Shown here: positions 8,938 to 16,826 of the stretch, piece after piece
Layout: every line of letters starts with the position of its first letter
Numbering within the stretch: position 1 is the first letter of the stretch
Source: Bacteroidales bacterium
GTDB taxonomy: Bacteria > Bacteroidota > Bacteroidia > Bacteroidales > UBA932
DNA: 33,161 nucleotides
Reading direction: 5' to 3'
NCBI GenBank assembly: GCA_024401975.1
Contig: JAKSKB010000013.1
Coordinates: forward strand, 1-33,161
Notes under the pieces: generated by a model
Seen by the model: the letters and a program-made list of their open reading frames with translations, nothing else
Told to the model about the DNA's origin: nothing
Databases searched by the model: none
Made by a program: the position numbers and the translations under genes

Positions 8938-8942
8938 CCGGT

Positions 8943-10214
8943 CTAGTCTATGATATCGAACCCGGTGTAGGGACGGAGCACTTCGGGGATGATGATTCCC
9001 CGGGGTGTCTGGTTGTCTTCGAGAAGGGCTGCCACCACGCGTGGAAGGGCAAGGGAACTGCCGTTGAGAGTGTGGCAGATGGTCATCTTTCCGTTCTCAT
9101 CTTTGTATCTGAGGTGGAGTCTGTTGGCCTGGAACGATTCGAAGTTGGATACTGACGATATCTCGAGCCAGCGGCCTTGCGCCGCGCTCCACAGCTCGAA
9201 ATCGTAGGTTATGGCCGACGTAAAACTCATATCGCCTCCGCAGAGACGCAGGATACGGTATCGCAGGCCCAGTTTGTTGACTATTCCTTCAACGTGGGCC
9301 ACCATCTCGTCAAGAGCGGCATAGCTGTTTTCGGGTTTCTCCACCCGGACTATTTCGACCTTGTCGAACTGGTGCAGCCTGTTCAGTCCGCGGACGTCTT
9401 TTCCGTACGAACCGGCCTCTCGACGGAAGCAGGGCGTGTATGCAGTGAGTTTCTGCGGAAAGTCATCGGCACTGAGAATGACGTCACGAAAGATGTTGGT
9501 AACAGGGACTTCCGCAGTGGGCACCATATAGAAATCATCCAGATTGGCGTGATACATCTGACCTTCCTTGTCCGGCAGCTGCCCCGTGCCGAAACCCGAG
9601 GCGGAGTTGACCATTACAGGAGGCTCCACTTCCGTGTAGCCGGCTCCTGTGTTGCAGTCAAGGAAGAAATTGATGAGAGCTCTCTGGAGTTTCGCTCCCT
9701 TACCTTTATAGACGGGGAATCCGGCACCGGTTATCTTCACGCCGAGGTCGAAGTCTATGATGTCGTATTTCTTCGCGAGTTCCCAGTGCGGGAGTGCGTC
9801 CTGGGGAAGGTTGACTTCGGGGCCACCCGTCTTCACGACCGTATTGTCCTCCGCGCCCGCGCCTTCCGGAACCATATCGCAAGGGAGATTCGGCATAAGG
9901 ACTATGTTGTCGTTCATCGACTTCTCCGTGCTCTGAAGCTCGGCCAGAAGCTCTGCCGAACGTTCTTTCATCTTCGCCACGGCGGTTTTCGCAATCTCGG
10001 CCTGATCCCTGAGCCCCTGTTTCATAAGGGCGCCTATTTCTGCCGCCTTCTGTTTCTGCTGCGAGAGCAGCGCATCGCTTTCCGCCTGTATGGTCCTGCG
10101 GCGCGCATCGAGTTCTATTACTTTTCTGACCAGCTCGGACGCATCGAAATGCTTTTTCCTGAGCTTGCTGATGACCATCTCGGGGTCATCGCGCAACATC
10201 TTGAGTGTTAACAT
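8943..10214 (-). CDS. serS: Seryl-tRNA synthetase
   Basis: A class II aminoacyl-tRNA synthetase that charges tRNA-Ser. It has 423 residues from the ATG at 10214 (MLTLKMLRDDPEMV), the standard N-terminus; a longer in-frame reading to 10265 adds 17 residues of no family character and would run into the hairpin at 10237-10272. The N-terminal half is the antiparallel coiled coil that clasps the long variable arm of tRNA-Ser. Motif 2 (PCFRREAGSYGKDVRGL) and motif 3 (GSSLALPRVVAALLEDNQ) are intact. It follows rpmA after 84 bp that contain the hairpin, and precedes ruvC by 5 bp. A tRNA-Ser gene happens to lie at the far end of this window. Confidence 0.97.
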   Translation of the reverse strand: MLTLKMLRDDPEMVISKLRKKHFDASELVRKVIELDARRRTIQAESDALLSQQKQKAAEIGALMKQGLRDQAEIAKTAVAKMKERSAELLAELQSTEKSMNDNIVLMPNLPCDMVPEGAGAEDNTVVKTGGPEVNLPQDALPHWELAKKYDIIDFDLGVKITGAGFPVYKGKGAKLQRALINFFLDCNTGAGYTEVEPPVMVNSASGFGTGQLPDKEGQMYHANLDDFYMVPTAEVPVTNIFRDVILSADDFPQKLTAYTPCFRREAGSYGKDVRGLNRLHQFDKVEIVRVEKPENSYAALDEMVAHVEGIVNKLGLRYRILRLCGGDMSFTSAITYDFELWSAAQGRWLEISSVSNFESFQANRLHLRYKDENGKMTICHTLNGSSLALPRVVAALLEDNQTPRGIIIPEVLRPYTGFDIID

Positions 10215-10236
10215 GATTGTTTGGTATGGATTGCAA

Positions 10237-10272
10237 AGAGGACCTACACTTTTTTCGAAGTGCAAGTCCTCT
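10237..10272 (-). promoter_or_regulatory. Stem-loop between rpmA and serS
   Basis: An inverted repeat in the rpmA-serS gap: AGAGGAC (10237-10243) pairs with GTCCTCT (10266-10272), and inside it CACTT (10247-10251) pairs with AAGTG (10258-10262) around a 6-nt loop, with 3-nt internal loops between the two stems. Read in the direction of transcription (minus strand) it is followed by TTTGCAATCC rather than a run of Ts. It is therefore a weak or partial terminator, a processing site, or a leader element for serS rather than a clear intrinsic terminator. Confidence 0.5.
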
Positions 10273-10298
10273 CCGGTTATTGCGACAAACCCTTCGAA

Positions 10299-10559
10299 CT
10301 AATTTTCAAAAGGGATAACTGAGACGTAAGATTTGTCTTCTTTCTTCTTTGTGAATTTGACGGTCCCGTCAACGAGCGCATAAAGAGTGTGATCCCTGCC
10401 CATACCCACGTTGGTGGAAGGGTTGTGTACCGTACCTCTCTGGCGTACGATGATATTGCCGGCCTTTACGACCTGCCCGCCGAATTTCTTGAGTCCGAGA
10501 CGCTTGCTCTGTGACTCACGACCGTTCTTTGAACTGGATTGACCTTTCTTGTGTGCCAT
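10299..10559 (-). CDS. rpmA: Large ribosomal subunit protein bL27
   Basis: A component of the 50S subunit whose N-terminal tail reaches the peptidyl-transferase centre. It has 86 residues and starts [17 protein letters not shown], the mature form, without the cleaved extension seen in many Firmicutes. The conserved core includes [23 protein letters not shown] and the [10 protein letters not shown] segment. It lies 12 bp downstream of rplU, the canonical rplU-rpmA pair. Confidence 0.97.
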   Translation of the reverse strand: MAHKKGQSSSKNGRESQSKRLGLKKFGGQVVKAGNIIVRQRGTVHNPSTNVGMGRDHTLYALVDGTVKFTKKKEDKSYVSVIPFEN

Positions 10560-10571
10560 AACTGATACTCT

Positions 10572-10883
10572 TTAAGCGATTTCGTTAATCTGGATCTTCG
10601 TAAGCTTCTGACGGTGTCCGTTGAGTTTCTGGAAGCCCTTGCGACGGATTTTCTTGAATACAAGCACCTTGTCGGCCTTTACTGCGTCATCGAGGACAGT
10701 AGCTTTCACCACCGCGCCTTTAACGTAAGGAGAACCTATCTTAACCTTGCCGTCGTTGTCGACGAGAAGGACGGACGCGAACTCCACCGCTTCACCCTTG
10801 ACCTGAGGAAGTCTCTGGACGAAGATTTCATTGCCAGCTTCAACTTTGAACTGCTGGCCTGCAATTTCTACGATTGCGTACAT
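10572..10883 (-). CDS. rplU: Large ribosomal subunit protein bL21
   Basis: A 50S protein that binds 23S rRNA near bL20. It has 103 residues with the family start MYAIVEIAGQQFKVEAGNEI, the middle segment VLLVDNDGKVKIGSP, and the C-terminal RNA-binding signature GFQKLNGHRQKLTKIQI. The ATG at 10883 is preceded by an approximately 85-nt leader with strong predicted secondary structure and by a good Bacteroides-type promoter. It heads the minus-strand housekeeping train. Confidence 0.97.
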   Translation of the reverse strand: MYAIVEIAGQQFKVEAGNEIFVQRLPQVKGEAVEFASVLLVDNDGKVKIGSPYVKGAVVKATVLDDAVKADKVLVFKKIRRKGFQKLNGHRQKLTKIQINEIA

Positions 10884-10904
10884 ACAAACTTTTTTTAAGT
10901 TCCA

Positions 10905-10953
10905 ACCGCAAGCGGCCGTTATACCGAACGGCTCTTTGTCATGGCTTGGCGGT
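10905..10953 (-). promoter_or_regulatory. Structured 5' leader of rplU-rpmA mRNA (candidate autoregulatory element)
   Basis: Within the predicted 5' UTR two nested stems are visible. The outer one pairs 10905-10909 with 10949-10953 (5 bp) and 10910-10913 with 10944-10947 (4 bp), leaving position 10948 as a single-base bulge. The inner one pairs 10915-10920 with 10927-10932 (6 bp) around a 6-nt loop. An 11-nt single-stranded stretch (10933-10943) lies between the stems on one side. Ribosomal-protein leaders, including L21 leaders in Firmicutes, regulate by protein binding. Whether this fold is an L21 site is inference. Confidence 0.55.
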
Positions 10954-10973
10954 CATACATATTTCAAGGGGTG

Positions 10974-11004
10974 CAAATTTAGTCAAAAATATCATTTCAG
11001 CAAA
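10974..11004 (-). promoter_or_regulatory. Bacteroides-type promoter of rplU
   Basis: On the minus strand TTTG (11004-11001) is followed by exactly 19 nt and then TAAATTTG (10981-10974). This matches the Bacteroidota housekeeping consensus TTG/19 bp/TAnnTTTG. Transcription should start around 10968, leaving a leader of about 85 nt before the rplU ATG. Confidence 0.75.
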
Positions 11005-11051
11005 CATTTGTCGGATTTTTTCGTAAATTGGCGCCCAACATTCCAACGATT

Positions 11052-12215
11052 ATGGAAAATGCTTTCGAATACGCCAGACCCGTGAGCGGAAAGAAATACG
11101 TGGCACGCGACAATGACGTGCGGGCCCTGTGCGATTTGCTCAGGCAGGGCGAGCACGTCGCACTGATGACGACGCCGAAATCGGGATGCACTTCCATCAT
11201 CAACGCCGCACTCCTCAGGCTCCGGACGGAAGAAGCGGATTTCGACACCGTCGAAATGAATCTTTCCGACATACGCACACCGGCGGATTTCCTGCGCAGG
11301 CTGGGGAACTCGGTATGCCGCGGCGCCGCATCTTCGGCACGGGAATATGAAGAAATTGTCGGACATCATCTCGAAGGGTCACGTTTTTTCTTTGACAAAG
11401 AGCGTTTACGCAATGCCGGGAGCATCATTTCCATCTCCGGGGAACCGGACAGGGATGACACGCTGACGATGCTGCGCTTCCCGTTCTCGGTGGCGGCGCA
11501 AAGAGGACGAAGGATGATAGTGGTGCTGGATGACTTTCAGAATCTGGACATTGCGGACGGTGGGGACTTTCTCCTCAAGAATCTGAGCAGCGTGCTCGGG
11601 GAAACAGCGAAAGAGCGAAAAAAAGACAATTGCACCTACGTGATGTGCGGTTCGCGCATAAATGCGATGAAAGACATTTTCGAAGAAAAGAAACTGTTTT
11701 TCAGAACCGTCAAGACTTATTACCCGCTGCAGCCGGACGAGAATGAGATTGTCGCTTACGTCAACAGGTGCCTGCGTTTGAGCGGAAAGGTCTCCGACAA
11801 CGGTCTGCTGACTGGAGTATGCCGCCTTTTCAATGGCAATTTATGGTACATCAACCACTTCATGTCGATATGCGACCACCTTTCGATGGGGTATATAATG
11901 CAGCCGGTGCTCAAAGACGCGCTTTCCAGAATGATAGCGATACACGAATTGCGTTTCAGGACTATGGTGGACTCGCTGACTTCTTTTCAGTTGAGTTTCC
12001 TGAAGGCCGCGCTCGACGGGCATACCCGGTTCAGTTCGTCCGAAGTCATCTCATCCTATGGCTTACATTCTTCGGCAAATGCCAAACGGTTGCGGGAGGC
12101 TCTGCTCAAAAAGGAAATCATAACCTTCAACGACAAGGATGAGCCGGTATTCGAGGATCCGCTGTTCGAATATTGGATAAAAAAATATTTTTTCAAGATG
12201 AATGTTGAATTTTGA
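11052..12215 (+). CDS. AAA+/STAND-like ATPase family protein with degenerate Walker A motif
   Basis: A 387-residue cytoplasmic protein resembling the 'archaeal ATPase'-type ATP-binding proteins common in Bacteroidota. The ATG at 11052 (MENAFEYARPVSGKKYV) is preferred over an in-frame TTG at 11028. The P-loop position reads TTPKSGCTS (residues 40-48), where the family expects GKT; the invariant Lys is Cys46. Walker B is intact (RRMIVVLDDFQNL, D160-D161) and a sensor-like strand ends in MCGSRINAM. The C-terminus carries a winged-helix-like region ending in the family signature FEDPLFEYWIKKYFF. ATP hydrolysis is therefore doubtful. It faces away from rplU and is followed after 49 bp by rpsU. Its function is unknown. 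Confidence 0.75.
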   Translation: MENAFEYARPVSGKKYVARDNDVRALCDLLRQGEHVALMTTPKSGCTSIINAALLRLRTEEADFDTVEMNLSDIRTPADFLRRLGNSVCRGAASSAREYEEIVGHHLEGSRFFFDKERLRNAGSIISISGEPDRDDTLTMLRFPFSVAAQRGRRMIVVLDDFQNLDIADGGDFLLKNLSSVLGETAKERKKDNCTYVMCGSRINAMKDIFEEKKLFFRTVKTYYPLQPDENEIVAYVNRCLRLSGKVSDNGLLTGVCRLFNGNLWYINHFMSICDHLSMGYIMQPVLKDALSRMIAIHELRFRTMVDSLTSFQLSFLKAALDGHTRFSSSEVISSYGLHSSANAKRLREALLKKEIITFNDKDEPVFEDPLFEYWIKKYFFKMNVEF

Positions 12216-12234
12216 CGTTTTTTTAGTACTTTTG
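12205..12234 (+). promoter_or_regulatory. Bacteroides-type promoter of rpsU
   Basis: TTG (12205-12207), 19 nt, then TACTTTTG (12227-12234), a full match to TTG/19/TAnnTTTG. The -33 part lies inside the last codons of the ATPase gene. Transcription should start near 12240, so the rpsU leader is only about 25 nt long and consists largely of the Shine-Dalgarno sequence. Confidence 0.75.
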
Positions 12235-12246
12235 CAGTCCCAAGAA

Positions 12247-12258
12247 AAAGGAGGTGAT
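12247..12258 (+). promoter_or_regulatory. Perfect extended Shine-Dalgarno of rpsU
   Basis: AAAGGAGGTGAT is complementary over 12 nt to the conserved 3' end of 16S rRNA and ends 6 nt before the rpsU ATG at 12265. Most genes in this window lack a Shine-Dalgarno. In Bacteroidota ribosomes the anti-Shine-Dalgarno is sequestered with the help of bS21, the product of this gene, so an extended site here fits the reported autoregulation of bS21 synthesis. Confidence 0.85.
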
Positions 12259-12264
12259 ACAGAA

Positions 12265-12459
12265 ATGATTATAGTACCGGTTAAGGAAGGCGAAAACATT
12301 GAGAGAGCGCTCAAGAAATTCAAGAGAAAATTCGAAAAGACTGGCGCAGTGCGCGAACTCCGTGCCCGCAAGAACTTCGAGAAGCCTTCTGTCAAGAAGA
12401 GAGCTGCGATGCAGAAAGCCATCTATGTACAGCACCTCCGTCTTCAGGAAGAGCAATAG
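12265..12459 (+). CDS. rpsU: Small ribosomal subunit protein bS21
   Basis: A 64-residue protein starting MIIVPVKEGENIERALKKF, the standard Bacteroidota N-terminus, with the basic stretch KFKRKFEKTG and the C-terminal helix. The frame is open upstream, but the Shine-Dalgarno at 12247-12258 fixes the start at 12265. bS21 sits on the 30S platform next to the 16S 3' end; in Bacteroidota it helps to hide the anti-Shine-Dalgarno. The next gene begins 14 nt after the stop, with no terminator visible between them. Confidence 0.96.
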   Translation: MIIVPVKEGENIERALKKFKRKFEKTGAVRELRARKNFEKPSVKKRAAMQKAIYVQHLRLQEEQ

Positions 12460-12473
12460 TTCAGTTTTATTTT

Positions 12474-15400
12474 TTGAGTTATTGGAAATCAGCCGCTGTT
12501 GCGGCACTTGCATTTACCGTATGCCTGGCCTCAACGGCACAGGACAAGGATTACGACAGTTTCGTCAATCCTCCACAGGACCACAGACCGCAGACCTGGT
12601 TCCATTTCATCGACGGCAACGTGGACAAGGAGGGCATTACCAAAGATCTCGAAGCTATCAGAGCCGCCGGGATTTCCGGCATACAGTTGTTCCACGGCGG
12701 GCAGTCCGGAGTGAACTGGCCCGGTGTCAGACAGCACATCGAGTGTATGAGCCCGTATTGGTACGATGCCGTTGGTCACACCGGAGCGGAGACCGAGAGA
12801 CTGGGACTCGAGTTCACGATGCAGAACTGCCCCGGCTGGTCGCTGGCGGGAGGACCGTGGTTCTCTCCCGAAGAATCAATGCGCGCGCTAGTAATGTCGA
12901 GAACTGTCTTGGAGGGCGGGCGCCATTCAGATTGTCTGCTTCCTGTGGCTCAGGAAGGGAATGATGGTGAGTGGCGCGACTATCGCGACGTGGCGGTACT
13001 GGCCTTCCCCACTCCGGATGGCGACGAAGATTGCATTCCGGCACCCGGCAGGGTGACTTCCGATTTCGGAGGAGCCGAGGTAGAAGGGCTCTTTTCCGGA
13101 CACGGAGAGAAAGTGCGCATAAAGCCCGCATGTGACGGTATCCCGCACACAATCAGCCTCGGCTATGACTCCCCCGTAACCGTGAGAAGCCTGGTTCTGT
13201 CACAGGACGGAGGCTTCAATGACTCCTATACCTATGAACTGGATACGCGCATAACGGTGAAGGCCCTGATGTCCGACGGGAGGGAGAAGACAATCCTGGA
13301 CGCACGGATGCCTGAATGCAATTGGATGGACAAGAGCGTCGACCTCACTTTGGCGTTGGACGAAGTAACGTCGGACCACTTCGATATCATCATAGACAAC
13401 GGTCGGGAACTCGGTTTTACCGGAATGCGTCTGACATCTGCGGCGCGGATGAACAATTGGGAGGCTGAAACAGCCAGAATCCTGCGTAGCAACATCTATG
13501 AAAGCGATTTTACGGAGCAGTCCGCGTCTTCTTTCATATCTTCTTCCGGCATCGTTGACGTAAGCGGCTATATGGACACATCCGGCAGACTCCGCTGGAA
13601 TGTTCCCGAAGGCAACTGGACGGTCTTGCGCATAGGACACGTCAACACAGGATTCAAGAACGCTCCGGCACCTCCCGAAGCGACGGGATGGGAGTGCGAC
13701 AAACTTTCAAAAGCCGGGGCGGACAAGCATTTCGCCAACTATATCGGCAAACTCAACGACGGTCCTGTCAAAGGCACACTTGATGCGATGCTCATTGACA
13801 GCTGGGAGTGCGATTCACAGACCTGGACCGCAGAGATGGAGAACGAATTCTCCGCTTACAACGGCTACTCCGTACGCCCGTGGCTGCCGGCTCTTTTCGG
13901 CTACGTCATAGACAGCCACGAACTGACCTCCTGCTTCCTGATGGACTGGCGCTCCTGCATCAACCACCTATTCGTCAACAACTTCTGGGGAGAAATGGCG
14001 GAACTTGCCGCAAAGAACGGTCTCAAATTCGTATATGAGACGGCCGCCGGTGACATCTTCCCGGGAGACATACTGGAATTCAACAAGTTCGCGGACGTGC
14101 CCATGTGCGAATTCTGGAGTCACAGCGAACTCAAGCACGTGGGTTCCATCAATTTCAAACCGATAAGACCGACTGCGTCGGCGGCAAGGGTCTATGACAA
14201 GAAGCGGGTGTCCGCAGAATCGTTCACTTCGTTCCAGCTGACCTGGGACGAGCATTTCAGCCGCTGGAAGGACCTGGCGAACCAGCATTTCATACAGGGC
14301 GTCACACATACGGTATTCCACACATACACACACAACCCCTGCGCCGACACTATGGTGCCCGGCACTTCGTTCGGAAGCGGAATCGGTTCTCCTTTTCTGA
14401 GGGGACAGACGTGGTGGAAGCATATGCCTGAATTCACCGAATACCTCACGCGGGTAAGCTATATGCTCGAATCCGGGAAAGCAGTGACGGACGTGCTGTG
14501 GTATCTGGGTGACGGATGTATGCACAAACCTGATCAGGAAGCGTATTTTCCGGAAGGTTTCAGATATGATTACTGCACGAGAGACGCTCTTCTGAACAGG
14601 ATGAGCGTGCGTAACGGAAGGATATGCACGAAGGGCGGCAACAGCTGGTCCGTGATATGGCTTCCGGACAACCACAAGATGCTTCCCTCCACTGTGAGGA
14701 AACTGCGTGAGATGGTGGAGTGCGGTGCCGTCATCATAGGCGACAGACCGCTGCTCTGCGGCACGCTGGTGAAGTCCGCGTCCGTGGAATCCGCCGCCGG
14801 TGTCGGACCGGAATCATTCAAATGCGACTGCGATGTCCTCTGGGGGGATGGAACGGCGGGGATACACTACGTGGGAAAAGGAAAGGTGCTCAGCGGAATG
14901 AAGCTTGACGAAGCTTTGGCCGCATTGGGAATAAAACCGGACGTGCTCGAGGCTGGAGAAGGATTTTCCGGAGCAGGCTGGTTGCATCGCAAGGACAGTT
15001 CCAGCGACTGGTACTTCATCGCCAGCGGGCGGGACCGCAGTTTCAGCGGAACCCTCGATTTCAATGCCTCAGGCGAGGTCAGCATCTGGGAACCGGTGAG
15101 CGGAGCAAGGAAAAAGGCTGTATGTTCCCGCAATGGGGAGCGCACGGAAGTGGTGATAAATCTTCCTTATGCAGGGTCCTGCTTCGTGGTTTTCGAGCGG
15201 AAAGGCACGGAAAACGTCTCCGCGAAACCGGCGGAAAAGTTGGAAAGCATAGGCATCAACGAGGGCTGGACTCTTTCATTCCCTGCCGGCTGGGGCGCTC
15301 CCGCACAGATAAAACTTGACTCGCTGGCAGCGTGGAAAGACCTCCCTATGTCAGATGAAGGAAAGTGCTTCTCGGGCACAGCCACCTATACGGACAGTTT

Positions 15401-15722
15401 CAGGCTCAAGTCCATAAGACGTGGAAATTCCTATGTCCTGAACCTCGGATGCGTGGATGAGGTGGCCGTAGTGTATGTCAACGGAATCAGGGCCGGTACG
15501 CTCTGGTGCGAGCCGTACTCCGTCGATGTCAGCGAATTCCTGCACAAAGGAACTAACGATTTGAGGATTGAGGTCACAAGCACCTGGTTCAACCGTCTGG
15601 TGTACGACGCCGGTCAGAAAGAGTCCGAAAAAAAAACCTGGGTGCTCAACGGGCCGGATTATGACTCCCCCCTTCGCACCTCAGGTCTTATAGGGCCGGT
15701 CAGTATTGATATCTTCCGCTGA
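12474..15722 (+). CDS. Secreted GH106-like alpha-L-rhamnosidase
   Basis: A 1082-residue glycosidase with a signal peptide (AAVAALAFTVCLASTAQ). Residues 33-74 (PPQDHRPQTWFHFIDGNVDK ... GIQLFHGG) are the typical opening of the GH106 catalytic domain. Carboxylates at expected places are E445 (IDSWECD), E522 (YETAAG), E546 (CEFWS) and E582 (AESF); which act as acid and base is inferred from family pattern. A C-terminal jelly-roll domain (about 955-1082, LNLGCVDEVAVVYVNG ... LRIEVTSTWFNRLVYD) completes the family layout. GH106 enzymes remove alpha-L-rhamnose from plant glycans such as rhamnogalacturonan. The only usable start is a TTG at 12474, 14 nt after rpsU; no promoter of its own is visible. 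No SusCD pair lies nearby, so this is not a standard polysaccharide utilisation locus. Confidence 0.85.
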   Translation: MSYWKSAAVAALAFTVCLASTAQDKDYDSFVNPPQDHRPQTWFHFIDGNVDKEGITKDLEAIRAAGISGIQLFHGGQSGVNWPGVRQHIECMSPYWYDAVGHTGAETERLGLEFTMQNCPGWSLAGGPWFSPEESMRALVMSRTVLEGGRHSDCLLPVAQEGNDGEWRDYRDVAVLAFPTPDGDEDCIPAPGRVTSDFGGAEVEGLFSGHGEKVRIKPACDGIPHTISLGYDSPVTVRSLVLSQDGGFNDSYTYELDTRITVKALMSDGREKTILDARMPECNWMDKSVDLTLALDEVTSDHFDIIIDNGRELGFTGMRLTSAARMNNWEAETARILRSNIYESDFTEQSASSFISSSGIVDVSGYMDTSGRLRWNVPEGNWTVLRIGHVNTGFKNAPAPPEATGWECDKLSKAGADKHFANYIGKLNDGPVKGTLDAMLIDSWECDSQTWTAEMENEFSAYNGYSVRPWLPALFGYVIDSHELTSCFLMDWRSCINHLFVNNFWGEMAELAAKNGLKFVYETAAGDIFPGDILEFNKFADVPMCEFWSHSELKHVGSINFKPIRPTASAARVYDKKRVSAESFTSFQLTWDEHFSRWKDLANQHFIQGVTHTVFHTYTHNPCADTMVPGTSFGSGIGSPFLRGQTWWKHMPEFTEYLTRVSYMLESGKAVTDVLWYLGDGCMHKPDQEAYFPEGFRYDYCTRDALLNRMSVRNGRICTKGGNSWSVIWLPDNHKMLPSTVRKLREMVECGAVIIGDRPLLCGTLVKSASVESAAGVGPESFKCDCDVLWGDGTAGIHYVGKGKVLSGMKLDEALAALGIKPDVLEAGEGFSGAGWLHRKDSSSDWYFIASGRDRSFSGTLDFNASGEVSIWEPVSGARKKAVCSRNGERTEVVINLPYAGSCFVVFERKGTENVSAKPAEKLESIGINEGWTLSFPAGWGAPAQIKLDSLAAWKDLPMSDEGKCFSGTATYTDSFRLKSIRRGNSYVLNLGCVDEVAVVYVNGIRAGTLWCEPYSVDVSEFLHKGTNDLRIEVTSTWFNRLVYDAGQKESEKKTWVLNGPDYDSPLRTSGLIGPVSIDIFR

Positions 15723-15741
15723 CCTTCATTCACGACATCAT

Positions 15742-16803
15742 TTACTGTCCTGCCATCGGATGAATCTCTATATCCCAACCTGAAACCATAAAGCTGTCCG
15801 GGGTGCTGACTTTACCGAACAGTTCGCCGTCCGCGCATATCTGCACACCGTTATCCGCTTTGACGCATTGGAAAAAGAAGAGGTCATCCGCATTCTTCAG
15901 GCGTGACACCACGCTGATGCCCTCGCATCCGGCGCTGAAATCCTGCGGACTGTTATTGATCCATTGCGTCGCCTTTCCGGAGGTCATATCAGACGAATAT
16001 ATCGTTCCACCCGTGAAACAATAGCCGTTGAAAAAGGATACCGAATTGGCCATTGTTCCCGCCCCAAAGTCCCAGCAATCCCTTTCAAGAATCCAGCACA
16101 CGCCGTGCATCTTCGCTGCGGAATCAACGTAACACAGGCTTACGGCCACGTCATTATTCCCGACACAGATATCCGTTACAGTTACGAAGGATAAGTCGCC
16201 TTCGTAACCGAAGTCAATCGAATTCATTGACTTTAATTCTCCCGACTGACTGATTGACAGAAGTTTAAGCCCGTCACGGCCTTTTGCGGCCACATAATAG
16301 TTGCCCGAAAGTCCCATATCCATTACGCTGAACTCGCAGGGTTCTTCACTCTTGTAAAGAATTTGTCCGTTCTTCACTATTACGCCGGCGGGATTATCCG
16401 GACCGATGGAGCCGCAGCAGGCCCATCCATTTTTGTCACATACTATGTCGTTGAACAAAGCGGAATCAATTCCTTCGCCCAGTTCGACCGGGGTGTCGCC
16501 CTTCCATACGGCAGGGATAAAATGACTGTCTTCCCCTATCACGGCCCCGCAGGAATAGAGGCCGTCGGCACCGATGGCTACATCCATCAGCACAACGTTT
16601 GTCCCCAAGTCATAGAGAAGGGTGCTGTCCCTGTATATCAAGGCTTTTCTATTATTCATTTCCTGCACGTTGCCGGCGATGTAGCAAGTGGCCTCGTAGA
16701 TGATCCGTGGTGGAATATTGTCCTTATTGCAGGAGGTTGGAACGAACAGGACACCCGACAATGCGATTGCGCCCGCGATTGTAAGTAACAGATGTTTTTT
16801 CAT
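15742..16803 (-). CDS. Lipoprotein of unknown function, beta-propeller-like
   Basis: A 353-residue protein from MKKHLLLTIAG (ATG 16803), with a lipoprotein signal peptide ending VPTSC, Cys being the modified residue. The body is built of short repeating strands (VVLMDVAIGADGLYSCGAV, NDIVCDKNGWACCGSIG, VMDMGLSGNYYVAAKGRDG), suggesting a beta-propeller, but no named family is recognised. It is the last gene on the pyrimidine-operon strand, 23 bp after pyrB and convergent with the rhamnosidase gene (19 bp apart). I see no terminator hairpin between them. An upstream in-frame extension to 16857 would overlap pyrB and is rejected. Confidence 0.7.
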   Translation of the reverse strand: MKKHLLLTIAGAIALSGVLFVPTSCNKDNIPPRIIYEATCYIAGNVQEMNNRKALIYRDSTLLYDLGTNVVLMDVAIGADGLYSCGAVIGEDSHFIPAVWKGDTPVELGEGIDSALFNDIVCDKNGWACCGSIGPDNPAGVIVKNGQILYKSEEPCEFSVMDMGLSGNYYVAAKGRDGLKLLSISQSGELKSMNSIDFGYEGDLSFVTVTDICVGNNDVAVSLCYVDSAAKMHGVCWILERDCWDFGAGTMANSVSFFNGYCFTGGTIYSSDMTSGKATQWINNSPQDFSAGCEGISVVSRLKNADDLFFFQCVKADNGVQICADGELFGKVSTPDSFMVSGWDIEIHPMAGQ

Positions 16804-16826
16804 ACAATTGACGTTATGGTTGACAT

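Noticed and set aside
10237..10272. T-box riboswitch controlling serS
   Set aside because: The hairpin is far too short, no T-box consensus sequence or specifier arm is present, and T-boxes are not typical of Bacteroidota.
12211..12214. TTTG at 12211 as the -33 element of rpsU
   Set aside because: The spacing to TACTTTTG would be only 12 nt; TTG at 12205 gives the expected 19 nt.
15723..15741. Terminator between the convergent rhamnosidase and lipoprotein genes
   Set aside because: The 19-bp gap shows no inverted repeat or T-run.
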